This document shows positions 44,202-53,317 of a stretch of DNA of 64,000 nucleotides, piece by piece. This DNA is from Oscillospiraceae bacterium. Its GTDB lineage: Bacteria; Bacillota; Clostridia; Oscillospirales; Ruminococcaceae. Made by a program: the position numbers and the translations under genes. Position 1 is the stretch's first letter; each line of letters opens with the position of its first letter. The notes below the pieces were generated by a model that saw only the letters and a program-made list of their open reading frames with translations, did no database searches and was not told the origin of the DNA. Location: the NCBI GenBank assembly GCA_015067025.1, contig SVNC01000005.1:62001-126000 (forward strand), in the 5' to 3' direction.

Positions 44202-44918
44202 ATGCCCACTTCCTCAAAATTCCCCCTTTTTCTCGATAACGCCCGCCTTTTACAGGAGTCATTCGATATTACTCCGCTCCTCTACGGCTCGCTGGGACTT
44301 GAATATCTTACGGGCGAAGATCTGAACTCAGATGATATAGATATTCTGATATATCAGAAATACCTTACAGACGAATGGGAAGTATTCAGGACTACCTTAG
44401 AAAAAGAAGGTTACCTTCTTATCGACGAGCATGAACATACCTTCTGCAAGGACGGCGTATGCTACTCTTACGCCTCTATCGAGGAGCTTTATAGCTTTGC
44501 GGGTATATCTTTGACTAACATCAGGGTTAAAACCGAGGAGGATGTAAAATTCAGATTGCTTACCTTAGAACAGTATCAGACCGTCTACAGAGCCTCTTCA
44601 AAGGATGGCTACAGAGTAAAAGTCAGAAACAAGAAGGATAAGGAAAAGCTGAAATTTATATATAAGCAAATCGTTAAGGAGCAGAAAAAGGAAAATCCCC
44701 ATCCCGCACTTAATGCTCTTGCTGAGGCTGGTATAGAGCTTTTGCTCATCCTTGGTGCTCTTGCTATAGGCTTGCTGGTTATATGGATTTTACCCGAATA
44801 CGTGGATATGCCTATAGATATAGCAATAATAATCGGCGGATTCATTCTGGCGGCTATAATCGGAGTATTTCTCCTTGTAGATTATTTTGTAAGACTTAAA
44901 AAGAAGGACAAAAAATGA
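44202..44918 (+). CDS. Nucleotidyltransferase-fold protein with two membrane segments
   Basis: 238 residues. The N-terminal part has the minimal-nucleotidyltransferase pattern GS...DDIDIL (LLYGSLGLEYLTGEDLNSDDIDIL), followed by a helical region (LTLEQYQTVYRASSKDGYR) and two TM helices near 178-198 and 205-228. Soluble relatives in Clostridia are of unknown function; the membrane tail looks added. The start has AAAGGAG. It overlaps the following GNAT gene by four bases. Confidence 0.6.
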   Translation: MPTSSKFPLFLDNARLLQESFDITPLLYGSLGLEYLTGEDLNSDDIDILIYQKYLTDEWEVFRTTLEKEGYLLIDEHEHTFCKDGVCYSYASIEELYSFAGISLTNIRVKTEEDVKFRLLTLEQYQTVYRASSKDGYRVKVRNKKDKEKLKFIYKQIVKEQKKENPHPALNALAEAGIELLLILGALAIGLLVIWILPEYVDMPIDIAIIIGGFILAAIIGVFLLVDYFVRLKKKDKK

Positions 44919-45670
44919 ATTCTTATTTCAAAACCTGTTATCATAAGCTGAAAGACTTATTGGCAACAGAATATAACTGTAATCCTGATGATTTCGAGAA
45001 AAACGAAAATATAGTCACTATTTCCGCCCTTAACGAGGGCAGAAGAATGTATACGAAGGAAAAATATTTCTTTTCGATGGTGACTTTCGGTAATAATACG
45101 GTTATCACAGCGGATGAACAAATGCACCCCTTTTTAAAGGAATATATAAAGGACAAGCAGGGTCATCTGCTTTTTGAACTGTGCAATCTTCACCCGATAG
45201 AAAAGGAGCTTAATAAATACGGCTACACCTTTGACCGCAGTCACCATATGTTCCTGCCTTATTTCGACGTAACACCAAAAAAGGATTATAAAGTAAAGTG
45301 GTTTTATGACAGGGAAATAGACGTATTTTACGGAGATGAACGTTTCCCAAATGCTATTTGTGAAGAATACCTCCCGCACCGTCCTGACAGGATCGTAGTC
45401 TGTGCCTATGATGAGAATGATGAGATTATGGGTATGGCAGGCTGCTCTGAAGATGCAAAAGGCTGGCAGCAGATAGGAATAGACGTAATGCCGCAGTATC
45501 GTTCTATGGGAGTGGGTACGTACCTTGTAACCCTTTTAAAAAAAGAGATAATAAAAATAGGAGATATACCCTTTTACGGTACAAGCGTATCAAATTATCA
45601 TTCGAGGAATATAGCTTTAAACTGCGGTTTTAAACCGATGTGGGCAGAGCTTGGAGCAAAAAAAATATAA
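44915..45670 (+). CDS. GNAT family N-acetyltransferase
   Basis: 251 residues. The C-terminal half has the acetyl-CoA-binding motif QYRSMGVGTYLVTLL, preceded by strands MGMAGCSED and QQIGIDVMP, and ends SVSNYHSRNIALNCGFKPMW, all typical of GNAT. The N-terminal 130 residues form an extra domain. Overlap with the upstream gene (ATGA type) implies coupling. The acceptor substrate is unknown. Confidence 0.85.
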   Translation: MNSYFKTCYHKLKDLLATEYNCNPDDFEKNENIVTISALNEGRRMYTKEKYFFSMVTFGNNTVITADEQMHPFLKEYIKDKQGHLLFELCNLHPIEKELNKYGYTFDRSHHMFLPYFDVTPKKDYKVKWFYDREIDVFYGDERFPNAICEEYLPHRPDRIVVCAYDENDEIMGMAGCSEDAKGWQQIGIDVMPQYRSMGVGTYLVTLLKKEIIKIGDIPFYGTSVSNYHSRNIALNCGFKPMWAELGAKKI

Positions 45671-45695
45671 TATCATTACAGAAAGGATTTTCACA

Positions 45696-47453
45696 ATGTC
45701 AAACTACAGAAATTTCAAGCTTGTTGTGTACTACGTTGCACACGGAGTCAAAAACCTTAACAAAGAAAAGCTTCAGCAGCAGATTGACTTTTTCAAACGT
45801 TATATGAGACTCGATAAGGTCTATATCGAGCCTATGAGAGATATCCTCGTAACAGAAGAAGAGCTTCGTCTATGCAAAGAGATTTTTGAAGAAAACGGTA
45901 TAGAAGCTCAGGGCGGTATAACTACCTGTCTTCCCGATCCCGAAGGACAAGACAAAAAGCAGAGACTTTTCAACGTCCTTTGCTATAACGATGAAAAGAT
46001 GATGGCTACTTTGCAAAAAGCCTGCGAAATGAACGCAAGAGTTTTTGATGGTTTTATCTTAGATGACTTTTATTTCTCTAATTGCACCTGTGAAAAGTGC
46101 AGAAGCGAAAGAGATAAATATAACGCAGAACATGGCATTACCGATGGTAGCTGGCAGGCTTACCGCACACACCTGCTTTATGAAGCGTCAAAGAAATACG
46201 TTATAGATCCTGCAAAGGCGGTAAATCCTGATTGTAAAATAACAATAAAATACCCAAACTGGATGGAGTCCTATCAGGAAACGGGCTACGATCCCGCATC
46301 CCAGAGAGATATTTTCGATCTTATCTATACTGGTACTGAAACAAGAGATCCCGTCAATACAGATCAGCATTTACCAAGATATCTTTCATATTCTCTTATG
46401 AGTTATATGGAGGATATGGCACCCGGTCGTAACGGCGGCGGATGGTTTGACTGCTTCGATTGCCGCATTCTTGATTACTATCTTGAACAGGGCTATCTCA
46501 CAGCCTTTGCAAAGCCGAGAGAAATAATGCTGTTCTGCTTCCAGGCACTTAACGACAGCATATTTGTTCCTCCTCTTGGCTTTATGCTCGATAAACTTGA
46601 TGATCTTCTTGATAACTTAGGCACTCCTATAGGTGTACCTTGTTATATCCCCAATGCATCACAGGGTGAAGATAACGTTCAGGATTTCCTTGGTATGAAC
46701 GGTTTCCCCGTATTGTCTACACCTGACTTTAAAGCAGATGCACCCGTTATGCTTCTTACAGCATCCTCAGCTTATGATAAAGATATTATATCAAAACTTG
46801 AAAATTATATCGCAAGCGGCAATAAGGCGATAGTTACAAGCGGATTTGTAAAAGCAACGCTCGGAAAGGGAATTGAACGTATAACATCATTACGCTACAG
46901 AGACAGAAAAATGACCGCAAGAGATTTTGCAGCAGAGGGCGAAATTGCGGTAGCGGCAAGTCGCTGGACAAGACAAACTGCTGAAAAAGCTGTTACAGTT
47001 CCCGTAATGGAGCTTCGTAATAACGCTACCTGGGGTGCAGTATGCAAGGCGATAAACGAAGAAGAAGCCTGCACACTTTTAGCTCTCGATACCTACGGTA
47101 AGGGCAAGATGTATACCCTTGTAGTACCTGAAGCATTTTCAGATATCAAATACTATCCTGAAGCGGTACTTAACCGTATGAGAAAAGAATTTGCCGTAAA
47201 CGGCATCCGTTACAGCGGTAAGAATACAATAAGCATATTCCTTTATGACAACGATACTTTTGTAATCTATCCTTACGTTGACAATAACACTTATGACAGC
47301 GACGTTACTATTCATATAAAGGATGCAAACAGTATTGTTGAAATCGGCACGGGAAAAGAAATACTTCCTCTTTATGAAGAAAAAGGAGAAGCGGTATTCA
47401 GTCTTTGGGCAACGGTAGGCAGATGGAAGGCATATAAAATAAATCGCAAATAA
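45696..47453 (+). CDS. Cytosolic glycoside-hydrolase-like protein, unassigned
   Basis: 585 residues without a signal peptide. The first 330 residues look like a beta/alpha barrel (FKLVVYYVAHGVKNLN, VFDGFILDDFYFSNCTC, TIKYPNWMESY, DLIYTGTETR). Then comes a GATase1-like domain as in GH42 enzymes (VMLLTASSAYDKD, IASGNKAIVTSGFV) and a beta-rich end (IHIKDANSIVEIG). DDFYFSNCTCEKC could bind metal. Start ATG 45696 has AAAGGA; the in-frame extension to 45651 overlaps the GNAT gene. Function unknown. Confidence 0.6.
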   Translation: MSNYRNFKLVVYYVAHGVKNLNKEKLQQQIDFFKRYMRLDKVYIEPMRDILVTEEELRLCKEIFEENGIEAQGGITTCLPDPEGQDKKQRLFNVLCYNDEKMMATLQKACEMNARVFDGFILDDFYFSNCTCEKCRSERDKYNAEHGITDGSWQAYRTHLLYEASKKYVIDPAKAVNPDCKITIKYPNWMESYQETGYDPASQRDIFDLIYTGTETRDPVNTDQHLPRYLSYSLMSYMEDMAPGRNGGGWFDCFDCRILDYYLEQGYLTAFAKPREIMLFCFQALNDSIFVPPLGFMLDKLDDLLDNLGTPIGVPCYIPNASQGEDNVQDFLGMNGFPVLSTPDFKADAPVMLLTASSAYDKDIISKLENYIASGNKAIVTSGFVKATLGKGIERITSLRYRDRKMTARDFAAEGEIAVAASRWTRQTAEKAVTVPVMELRNNATWGAVCKAINEEEACTLLALDTYGKGKMYTLVVPEAFSDIKYYPEAVLNRMRKEFAVNGIRYSGKNTISIFLYDNDTFVIYPYVDNNTYDSDVTIHIKDANSIVEIGTGKEILPLYEEKGEAVFSLWATVGRWKAYKINRK

Positions 47454-47463
47454 GAGGCTTTTT

Positions 47464-48264
47464 ATGACTAACGAAAGTAAAACCCTATTTATTCCGCTTT
47501 ACGGTAAAGCACTTATGAGCAAAGAAGGTCTATGGCAGGATAAAACCGCTGAAAAAATAGTAGCAGAAAAGGAAGACCTTTTTACAAAGGCTGATAAATC
47601 AAAACGCCTTGCCGTTTATATGACGATGCGTGCAATGCAGTATGACAGCTATGCGGAGAATTTCATTAAAGATAATCCCGATGCTATTGTTATTCATTTC
47701 GGTTGTGGTCTTGACAGCAGAATAAGCAGGGTAACAGCTAAAGCAAATCACTGGTATGACCTCGATTTCCCTGATGTTATTGCTCTCAGAAAAAGCTTTT
47801 ATAGCGAAACCGACAGCTATACTATGATTGGTTCATCTGTTACGGATTTTTTATGGTTCGATCAGATACAGCATAATAATGAGCCTGTTCTTATAATTGC
47901 AGAAGGGCTTACGATGTATCTTACAGAAGATGATATCCGTACACTTACAGAGCTTTTCGCAAAGAAATTTGGCGATGTGACTTTTGTGTTTGATGCCTAT
48001 TCTTCCTTTGCAGCAAAGGCGTCTAAAATAAAAAATCCCATAAATTCCGTAAATGCTAAAATATCATTTTCGATGGATGATGAAAAGCTTTTTGAGAACA
48101 AGGAAAAGGGTATACTTCATAAAGAAACTCGTTATATTATTCTTGATGAATATATAAGTAAACTGAGAGGGGTTTACAAAACTCGGTTTATGTTTATGAA
48201 AAAATTCGGTAGCAAAATGTATAGAATATACATCTACACCTGTGGAAAGGGGACAGACAGATGA
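47464..48264 (+). CDS. SAM-dependent methyltransferase, LCM/TcmP type
   Basis: 266 residues of the leucine-carboxyl-methyltransferase-like family: IHFGCGLDSRISRV (SAM site), WYDLDFPDVIALR, and AEGLTMYLTEDDIR. Members methylate carboxyl or hydroxyl groups of diverse small molecules. It begins 11 bases after the preceding gene and overlaps the next by four bases, so it is part of a co-translated run. Confidence 0.85.
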   Translation: MTNESKTLFIPLYGKALMSKEGLWQDKTAEKIVAEKEDLFTKADKSKRLAVYMTMRAMQYDSYAENFIKDNPDAIVIHFGCGLDSRISRVTAKANHWYDLDFPDVIALRKSFYSETDSYTMIGSSVTDFLWFDQIQHNNEPVLIIAEGLTMYLTEDDIRTLTELFAKKFGDVTFVFDAYSSFAAKASKIKNPINSVNAKISFSMDDEKLFENKEKGILHKETRYIILDEYISKLRGVYKTRFMFMKKFGSKMYRIYIYTCGKGTDR

Positions 48265-49013
48265 ATTTTCATACCTTTGGAGATAAATCGAGACCTGCTA
48301 TGCTTTTAATACACGGTATGCTTACCCCCTGGCAGATATGGCAGGAGGTTGCAGAAAAATTTTCTGATGAATACTTTGTTATCGTTCCTGCTCTTGATGC
48401 TCACGAAGAGGACACAAGATCTGAATTCAAATCGGTAGAGCAGGAGGCAGAGAAGATAGAAAAATTCTGCCTTGCAAATACATCGGGAGATATAGCCGTT
48501 ATGTGCGGTATTTCTATGGGCGGTGTTATAGCCTTTGAGATATTCAGATCGGGTAAGCTTACTATAGATAAATTCATTCTTGATGGTGCACCTCTTGTCG
48601 GCTTTAATAAACTGCTTGGAGCTATTATGCAAAACCGATATAAAAGTCTGATACATAAATCTCAGCTTCGGGCAAAGGGGATAATGCGTAGCTTTAAAAA
48701 GAATTTTCTTCCCGAGAAATATATCGACAGCTATCTTGCCATAGCTGACAGAATGTCCGACACATCTATAGAAAATATTATAAATAGCCTTTCTCATAAC
48801 AGATTAACAGGTTTTTCATCACAGGAAAAAACAAAGATACTTTTCTGCTACGGAACAAAGGGTAATGAGGGAGTATCCGAAACCTCAGCCTTTACTCTTA
48901 AAGGACTTTATTCAAATCTTACGCTAAAGTGTTTTCAGAAATGTGCACATTGCCGATACATTTCTTATGAACCGCAGAAATGGATAGAGGAAATAAAGCC
49001 ATTCATCTATTAA
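48261..49013 (+). CDS. Alpha/beta hydrolase
   Basis: 250 residues, cytosolic. LLIHGMLTPWQIW (oxyanion), VMCGISMGGVIAF (nucleophile elbow GISMGG), FCYGTKGNEG and the late KCAHCRYISYEP with a probable catalytic His. The start overlaps the methyltransferase stop by four bases; an ester- or acyl-processing pair is possible but not proven. Last gene of the plus-strand run. Confidence 0.82.
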   Translation: MNFHTFGDKSRPAMLLIHGMLTPWQIWQEVAEKFSDEYFVIVPALDAHEEDTRSEFKSVEQEAEKIEKFCLANTSGDIAVMCGISMGGVIAFEIFRSGKLTIDKFILDGAPLVGFNKLLGAIMQNRYKSLIHKSQLRAKGIMRSFKKNFLPEKYIDSYLAIADRMSDTSIENIINSLSHNRLTGFSSQEKTKILFCYGTKGNEGVSETSAFTLKGLYSNLTLKCFQKCAHCRYISYEPQKWIEEIKPFIY

Positions 49014-49021
49014 AAATAAAG

Positions 49022-49056
49022 ACCGTATATCTGCATAGTAGCGGATATACGGCTTT
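49022..49056 (+). terminator. Terminator between converging operons
   Basis: CCGTATATCTGC and GCGGATATACGG (one G-T pair) form a 12-bp stem followed by T-rich sequence. Confidence 0.82.
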
Positions 49057-49063
49057 GTGATTT

Positions 49064-49750
49064 TTATACTGTTGCATTAATAAATTTTATTACTTCATCG
49101 CGGTCATTTCCGTGATAAGTAATTGATGAATTTTCATCTCTTGTTATGTAAAGACATTCTCCTTTTTCATATACCGTGTAAGCGTATTCCTTGCCGTTTA
49201 TAAATGTAGGGCTGAGAGGGATTACAGCGTGTTCGCTATCTATCCGCATAGAGTTACTACCCTTTGATAACGCATACTGAGAGATGACAACGGTGTCTCC
49301 CGTTTTTATATTTTCGTATATCTGAATTTTGAATATGGACGTGTTGCTTTCAGATTTTATTTTATAGTCGTTTTTGCTTATTCCTTTTATTATAAAAGGG
49401 TCTATGTCTTCAGTGATCTGTGAATCAGAATCCATATGCGTCAGTAGCGAATATCCATTGTAATCATTCACGTGCAGACCTGCAACGCAGCGGTATCCTA
49501 TAAATCCCGTCAGTATTATAGCAAGGATTATGAGTGTACATATAAATGCAATTCTTACTCTGGTCTTATCTTTTTTTGAACAATCTGCAAAGGGGTCTTT
49601 TACTGCAAAGAATTCATTGCGGATCTCCTTTATATTCTTTCTGTGATAATGCGAAAAGATATGGCGTTTACTCGTTTTTTCTTCGTAGGGGATATAGTTG
49701 TCGGAATTTTCAAAGGCTTTTTCTATAAGTATATCAAGATTTTCTGTCAT
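49064..49750 (-). CDS. Probable anti-sigma factor (one TM segment)
   Basis: 228 residues. A cytoplasmic N-terminal part of about 70 residues, one TM segment (RIAFICTLIILAIILTGFIGY) and an extracytoplasmic beta-rich domain (GKEYAYTVYEKGECLYIT). It overlaps the ECF sigma gene by four bases, the usual sigma/anti-sigma layout. It presumably holds the sigma factor at the membrane until a signal is received. Family not identified by sequence motif. Confidence 0.7.
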   Translation of the reverse strand: MTENLDILIEKAFENSDNYIPYEEKTSKRHIFSHYHRKNIKEIRNEFFAVKDPFADCSKKDKTRVRIAFICTLIILAIILTGFIGYRCVAGLHVNDYNGYSLLTHMDSDSQITEDIDPFIIKGISKNDYKIKSESNTSIFKIQIYENIKTGDTVVISQYALSKGSNSMRIDSEHAVIPLSPTFINGKEYAYTVYEKGECLYITRDENSSITYHGNDRDEVIKFINATV

Positions 49751-50292
49751 ATCATACCCTCCTTCTTCATCTTTTCGACAAGCTTCCTTTTACCTCTTGA
49801 CTTTATCTGTCTGATATTGACTTCGGTAAGCCCGGTAATATCAGAGATTTCAGTATCGGAATAACCGTATTTACACTGAAGGAACATAATATCGTAAAAG
49901 TAACTTCCGATTTCCTTTATCATTTCAAAAATATGCTCTGTGTTTACACGGGATAACATATCCTTGTGTATGTCCGGAAGGTTTTCTGACAGCCCCTCAA
50001 GGCTTTCTGTAAATCGCATTTCTCTTTTCAATTCACAGTATCTTGAAAGGGCGGTATTTTTAGCGACGATAAGCATAAAAGCCTTTGTTTTAGAGGTGTT
50101 TTCCACGTCTATTTTTGACGAGTTTCTGATTATGCGAATAAAGGCCTCAGCAACCGCATCCTCGGCTTCGGTTTTACTTTTTAATATTGCGTATGTGATG
50201 CGATACATATCCTGCTCATATTGTTTATATAGCTTTTCTATAAGCAATTTATTCTGTGGTGCTTCCACAAGAGCCATTATTAATGAAATCAT
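49747..50292 (-). CDS. ECF-type RNA polymerase sigma factor
   Basis: 181 residues. Region 2 (YKQYEQDMYRITYAILKSKTEAEDAVAEAFIRI) and region 4 (FLQCKYGYSDTEISDITGLTEVNIRQIKSRGKRKL, a helix-turn-helix) are clear. It should direct transcription of a regulon that may include its own operon. ATG 50292 has GGAG eight bases upstream. Followed by its putative anti-sigma factor. Confidence 0.88.
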   Translation of the reverse strand: MISLIMALVEAPQNKLLIEKLYKQYEQDMYRITYAILKSKTEAEDAVAEAFIRIIRNSSKIDVENTSKTKAFMLIVAKNTALSRYCELKREMRFTESLEGLSENLPDIHKDMLSRVNTEHIFEMIKEIGSYFYDIMFLQCKYGYSDTEISDITGLTEVNIRQIKSRGKRKLVEKMKKEGMI

Positions 50293-50452
50293 TTTATCTT
50301 CTCCGCTTTAACGATTTATCGGTTTAGCGATTTACTCTAATAGTGTAATTATAGCATTTTCTTTTTATCAAGTCAAGGAGATTTGAGGAAATTTCGTTTT
50401 CAGTTCGATTTTGAAAAAGAATAAAAAAATATCGAAAAACGATAAAAAAGTA

Positions 50453-50481
50453 TTGACAAACAAAAATTGATGTGGTAATAT
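50453..50481 (+). promoter_or_regulatory. Promoter of the DUF2975-XRE operon
   Basis: TTGACA, 17 bases, TAATAT, 48 bases before the start codon. Nearby short repeats of CGATTTA/CGATAAA lie between this operon and the divergent sigma-factor gene. Confidence 0.7.
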
Positions 50482-50529
50482 ATAGTCATCAAAGAAAAAA
50501 CTTCAAATATCCTGAAAGGAAATTTCATT

Positions 50530-50985
50530 ATGAAAAATAAGAATTTATCTCTTGCTATTTCATCCGTTCTTACAAAGGTGGGCTTTACTCTTATTATACT
50601 ATGCTGTTTTGCTGCACCCTGGCTTGTACAGTATTATGAGCAAAGTTACATTATCCCTTACGGAATTGACAGCGTCTACGTTCCTCTTTTAGTAACCCTT
50701 TATTGTGCCGCTGTTCCTGCACTTATACTGACTATCGCCCTTGACAGACTGCTCACAAATATAAAGAAGGGCAACGCCTTTATAAAGCAAAACGTTACTT
50801 GCTTAAGAGTAATTTCTTATTGCTGTTTTGCGGCAAGTCTGATTTTTATTTATTTCGGATTTTTACGTCATTTCGCTTTATTCATAGTTGTTGCGGCGGC
50901 ATTCTTCGGGCTTATATTAAGAGTAATAAAGAATGTTTTTGAGCAGGCTATTGAAATCAGAGAAGAAAATGATTTTACGATTTAA
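50530..50985 (+). CDS. DUF2975 membrane protein
   Basis: 151 residues with four membrane segments and the loop DRLLTNIKKGNAFIKQNVTCLRVISYCCF typical of DUF2975 (key part NAFIKQNVTCLR). These proteins are usually paired with a small XRE regulator, as here (14 bases downstream). Function is unknown; a membrane-linked control of the regulator is often supposed. Confidence 0.85.
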   Translation: MKNKNLSLAISSVLTKVGFTLIILCCFAAPWLVQYYEQSYIIPYGIDSVYVPLLVTLYCAAVPALILTIALDRLLTNIKKGNAFIKQNVTCLRVISYCCFAASLIFIYFGFLRHFALFIVVAAAFFGLILRVIKNVFEQAIEIREENDFTI

Positions 50986-50999
50986 GAAAGGGAAACAAA

Positions 51000-51206
51000 A
51001 TGCCAATTGAAATAAATCTTGACGTAATGATGGCAAAAAGAAAAATGTCATCAAATGAGCTTGCGGATTATGTGGGCATAACCCCTGCAAATCTGTCGGT
51101 GCTGAAAACGGGAAAAGCAAAGGCTATCCGCTTTTCCACTCTTGAAAAAATCTGCGAGGCTTTAGAGTGCCAGCCGGGAGATATACTCTCCTTCAAGGAT
51201 GAATAA
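51000..51206 (+). CDS. Small XRE/Cro-type transcriptional regulator (YozG-like)
   Basis: 68 residues, almost only a helix-turn-helix: MAKRKMSSNELADYVGI, TPANLSVLKTGKAKAIRFSTL, EKICEALECQPGDILSF. It is the partner of DUF2975 in many Firmicutes. AAAGGG lies before ATG 51000. Confidence 0.9.
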   Translation: MPIEINLDVMMAKRKMSSNELADYVGITPANLSVLKTGKAKAIRFSTLEKICEALECQPGDILSFKDE

Positions 51207-51233
51207 TGGTGTCAACCTTTGGAGGTGTAACAA

Positions 51234-51641
51234 ATGTTTTGCGACTTTCTTATATCCCTGGTTGCTTCTTACATAGCGGTTCTGGTGTCTGCGGCAGGAC
51301 TTATAAACGGAACAGCGGGTATCGTTTTTAGTGTTATGGAAGTTATAATAGTGAGCCTGCTCTTCTTTACAAGAGAAGAGAAAGCTTTTACAAGAAGAGT
51401 TGTAGGAAGCTTTATAGCATATCCGCTTCTGGTTCTTTTAACTTCGAAATCCGGACTGTATGAGCAAGCCTTCATATTGTTTAATCCGCAGTATTATAAC
51501 GAGTATGGTATCGGCTTTGATTATAGCTTTGGCTTTATAGTTATCTGGTTGCCCTTTGCAGGTGTAATGCTTGCATTAAGTGCTTTGATAAGCAGAATGT
51601 TATGTAATATAGTGAGAAGAAAAATCGAATATGAAGATTAA
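51234..51641 (+). CDS. Unknown four-TM membrane protein
   Basis: 135 residues with four hydrophobic segments (about 6-28, 31-45, 57-70, 98-120). No family recognised. GGAGG precedes ATG 51234. Third gene of the operon after DUF2975 and XRE. Confidence 0.65.
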   Translation: MFCDFLISLVASYIAVLVSAAGLINGTAGIVFSVMEVIIVSLLFFTREEKAFTRRVVGSFIAYPLLVLLTSKSGLYEQAFILFNPQYYNEYGIGFDYSFGFIVIWLPFAGVMLALSALISRMLCNIVRRKIEYED

Positions 51642-51692
51642 GCCTTATCTCTAATAAGGTAACGGACATCTATACGAAAGGACTGTAATATT

Positions 51693-53225
51693 ATGTCAAA
51701 TTTAGAAAATAATAACTCTACGATTTTTAGTACCGACGAGATAATTCCCGTCACTCCTATAAAGGAAAAGGTCTTTACAATAAAGGACGGAATCTTCGCT
51801 CTTGTTTTTATTGTAATATCTTTTGTTATCATAAAGCTTTTCTTTACAGGTGATATGAGAACAGGCTCAGTCATAAGTTCGGGATATTATCATATCATAG
51901 TAGCTGTTATGGGTGTGCTGACTTTGTTCTATATCGGTAAAAAAACGAGCGTTACACAGCGGCTTATATTTGGGACATCTATGCTTTTCTGCACTGTACC
52001 TTTCTTTTCATCAACTGCCACAGTAAGACTTCTCTCCTGGGTATATGCGGCTATTATGCTCTGTTTGTTTGCCTACAGCTTTTCAAGAGAGGGTGATATA
52101 TTCGGCAAGGGTGCAGTATCAAGAATAGCTGAGGCAATAATAGCCACACCCTTTCAGAATTTTTCAGCAGGGCCAAAGTCTATAGGTACAGTTTTTAGCA
52201 AGGGTAAATCAAAAGTCAAGGTGATTTTATACGTCCTTGTTGGACTTGTTATATCGTTACCTGCAACCTTTGTCTGTGTTTTTATGCTATCGAGTGCAGA
52301 TGAGAATTTTGATAGAATAGCAGGCGGTATAGCCAAGTTTATGACAAACGACATAGGTACAAATATCATTACGTTGCTTTTCAGTCTGCCTTTGGCGTTT
52401 CTGCTTTTCGGTTATCTTGCAAATACAAATGAAAGGGAAGAAATAAAAGAACGTAATGATAGCGTGACAGCAGTAGTTCCGATCGCTATGGTCTGCTCTG
52501 CAATAACTCCGATACTTGTAAGCTACGTTCTTTTCTTTATTTGCCAGTTGCCATATTTTTTAGGAGCATTCACAGGGGTACTGCCTGAGGGGTACAGCTT
52601 CAGCGAATATGCAAGAAGCGGTTTCTTTGAGCTTTGTGTAGTGTGCTTTATCAATTTCTTTATCCTCATTTTAGCAAATATTTTTTCAAGGAACAGAGAA
52701 GACGGTAAAAAGTCTGTTACATTAAGAGTATTCTTATCCGTACTTTGCATCTCTTCTCTTATCCTTATTGTCAGTGCATTATCTAAAATGCTTTTATATA
52801 TTGGGGAACTGGGTCTTACTGAAAAGCGTTTTTATACCTCCTGGTTTATGCTGGCTTTAGCGGTGGTGTTTATAATCGAGCTTGTAAGAGAGATAAAGCC
52901 TTCTATTCCTGCAGTAAAGCTTCAGATAGCAGGATTTTCAGTTATGCTTTCGTTACTCTGCTTTTGTGACCCTGACGCAAGAATTGCCCAGAACAATGTA
53001 GAAGGCTATCTTTCAGGCAAATATCAGACGGTAGACCTTTATAGTATGTATGATCTTTCTGAATCTGCTCTGCCGTATATAGTAAAGCTGCCTGAAAATG
53101 ACAATAAAGTAAACGGCTATCTGTCAGATTATAAGGAATCGCTCCGTGACAATATGCAACGTACTGTATACTTCCCTATAAGTATTCCTGCCTTAAACGC
53201 ACAGAATTATTTATCCGATATGTAA
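51693..53225 (+). CDS. DUF4173/DUF4153-type membrane protein
   Basis: 510 residues with about 11 membrane segments. The blocks GVLPEGYSFSEYARSGFFEL and LGLTEKRFYTSWFMLALA match the DUF4173 pattern. A soluble C-terminal end (YLSDYKESLRDNMQR) follows. Function unknown. Last gene of the DUF2975-XRE operon. Confidence 0.75.
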   Translation: MSNLENNNSTIFSTDEIIPVTPIKEKVFTIKDGIFALVFIVISFVIIKLFFTGDMRTGSVISSGYYHIIVAVMGVLTLFYIGKKTSVTQRLIFGTSMLFCTVPFFSSTATVRLLSWVYAAIMLCLFAYSFSREGDIFGKGAVSRIAEAIIATPFQNFSAGPKSIGTVFSKGKSKVKVILYVLVGLVISLPATFVCVFMLSSADENFDRIAGGIAKFMTNDIGTNIITLLFSLPLAFLLFGYLANTNEREEIKERNDSVTAVVPIAMVCSAITPILVSYVLFFICQLPYFLGAFTGVLPEGYSFSEYARSGFFELCVVCFINFFILILANIFSRNREDGKKSVTLRVFLSVLCISSLILIVSALSKMLLYIGELGLTEKRFYTSWFMLALAVVFIIELVREIKPSIPAVKLQIAGFSVMLSLLCFCDPDARIAQNNVEGYLSGKYQTVDLYSMYDLSESALPYIVKLPENDNKVNGYLSDYKESLRDNMQRTVYFPISIPALNAQNYLSDM

Positions 53226-53248
53226 AATAAGGAATTTAAAGCACTCTA

Positions 53249-53277
53249 TTGACTAATTGTAAAATTTATGCTATACT
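53249..53277 (+). promoter_or_regulatory. Promoter of the radical SAM and Fur genes
   Basis: TTGACT, 17 bases, TATACT, about 40 bases before the start. Confidence 0.65.
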
Positions 53278-53317
53278 AAAAACGATAAAGATTATCAATT
53301 ATTGATGGAGGCTTAAT

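Noticed and set aside
48306-48797. 163-codon minus-strand frame
   Set aside because: Lies wholly within the alpha/beta hydrolase gene on the plus strand and lacks a ribosome site.
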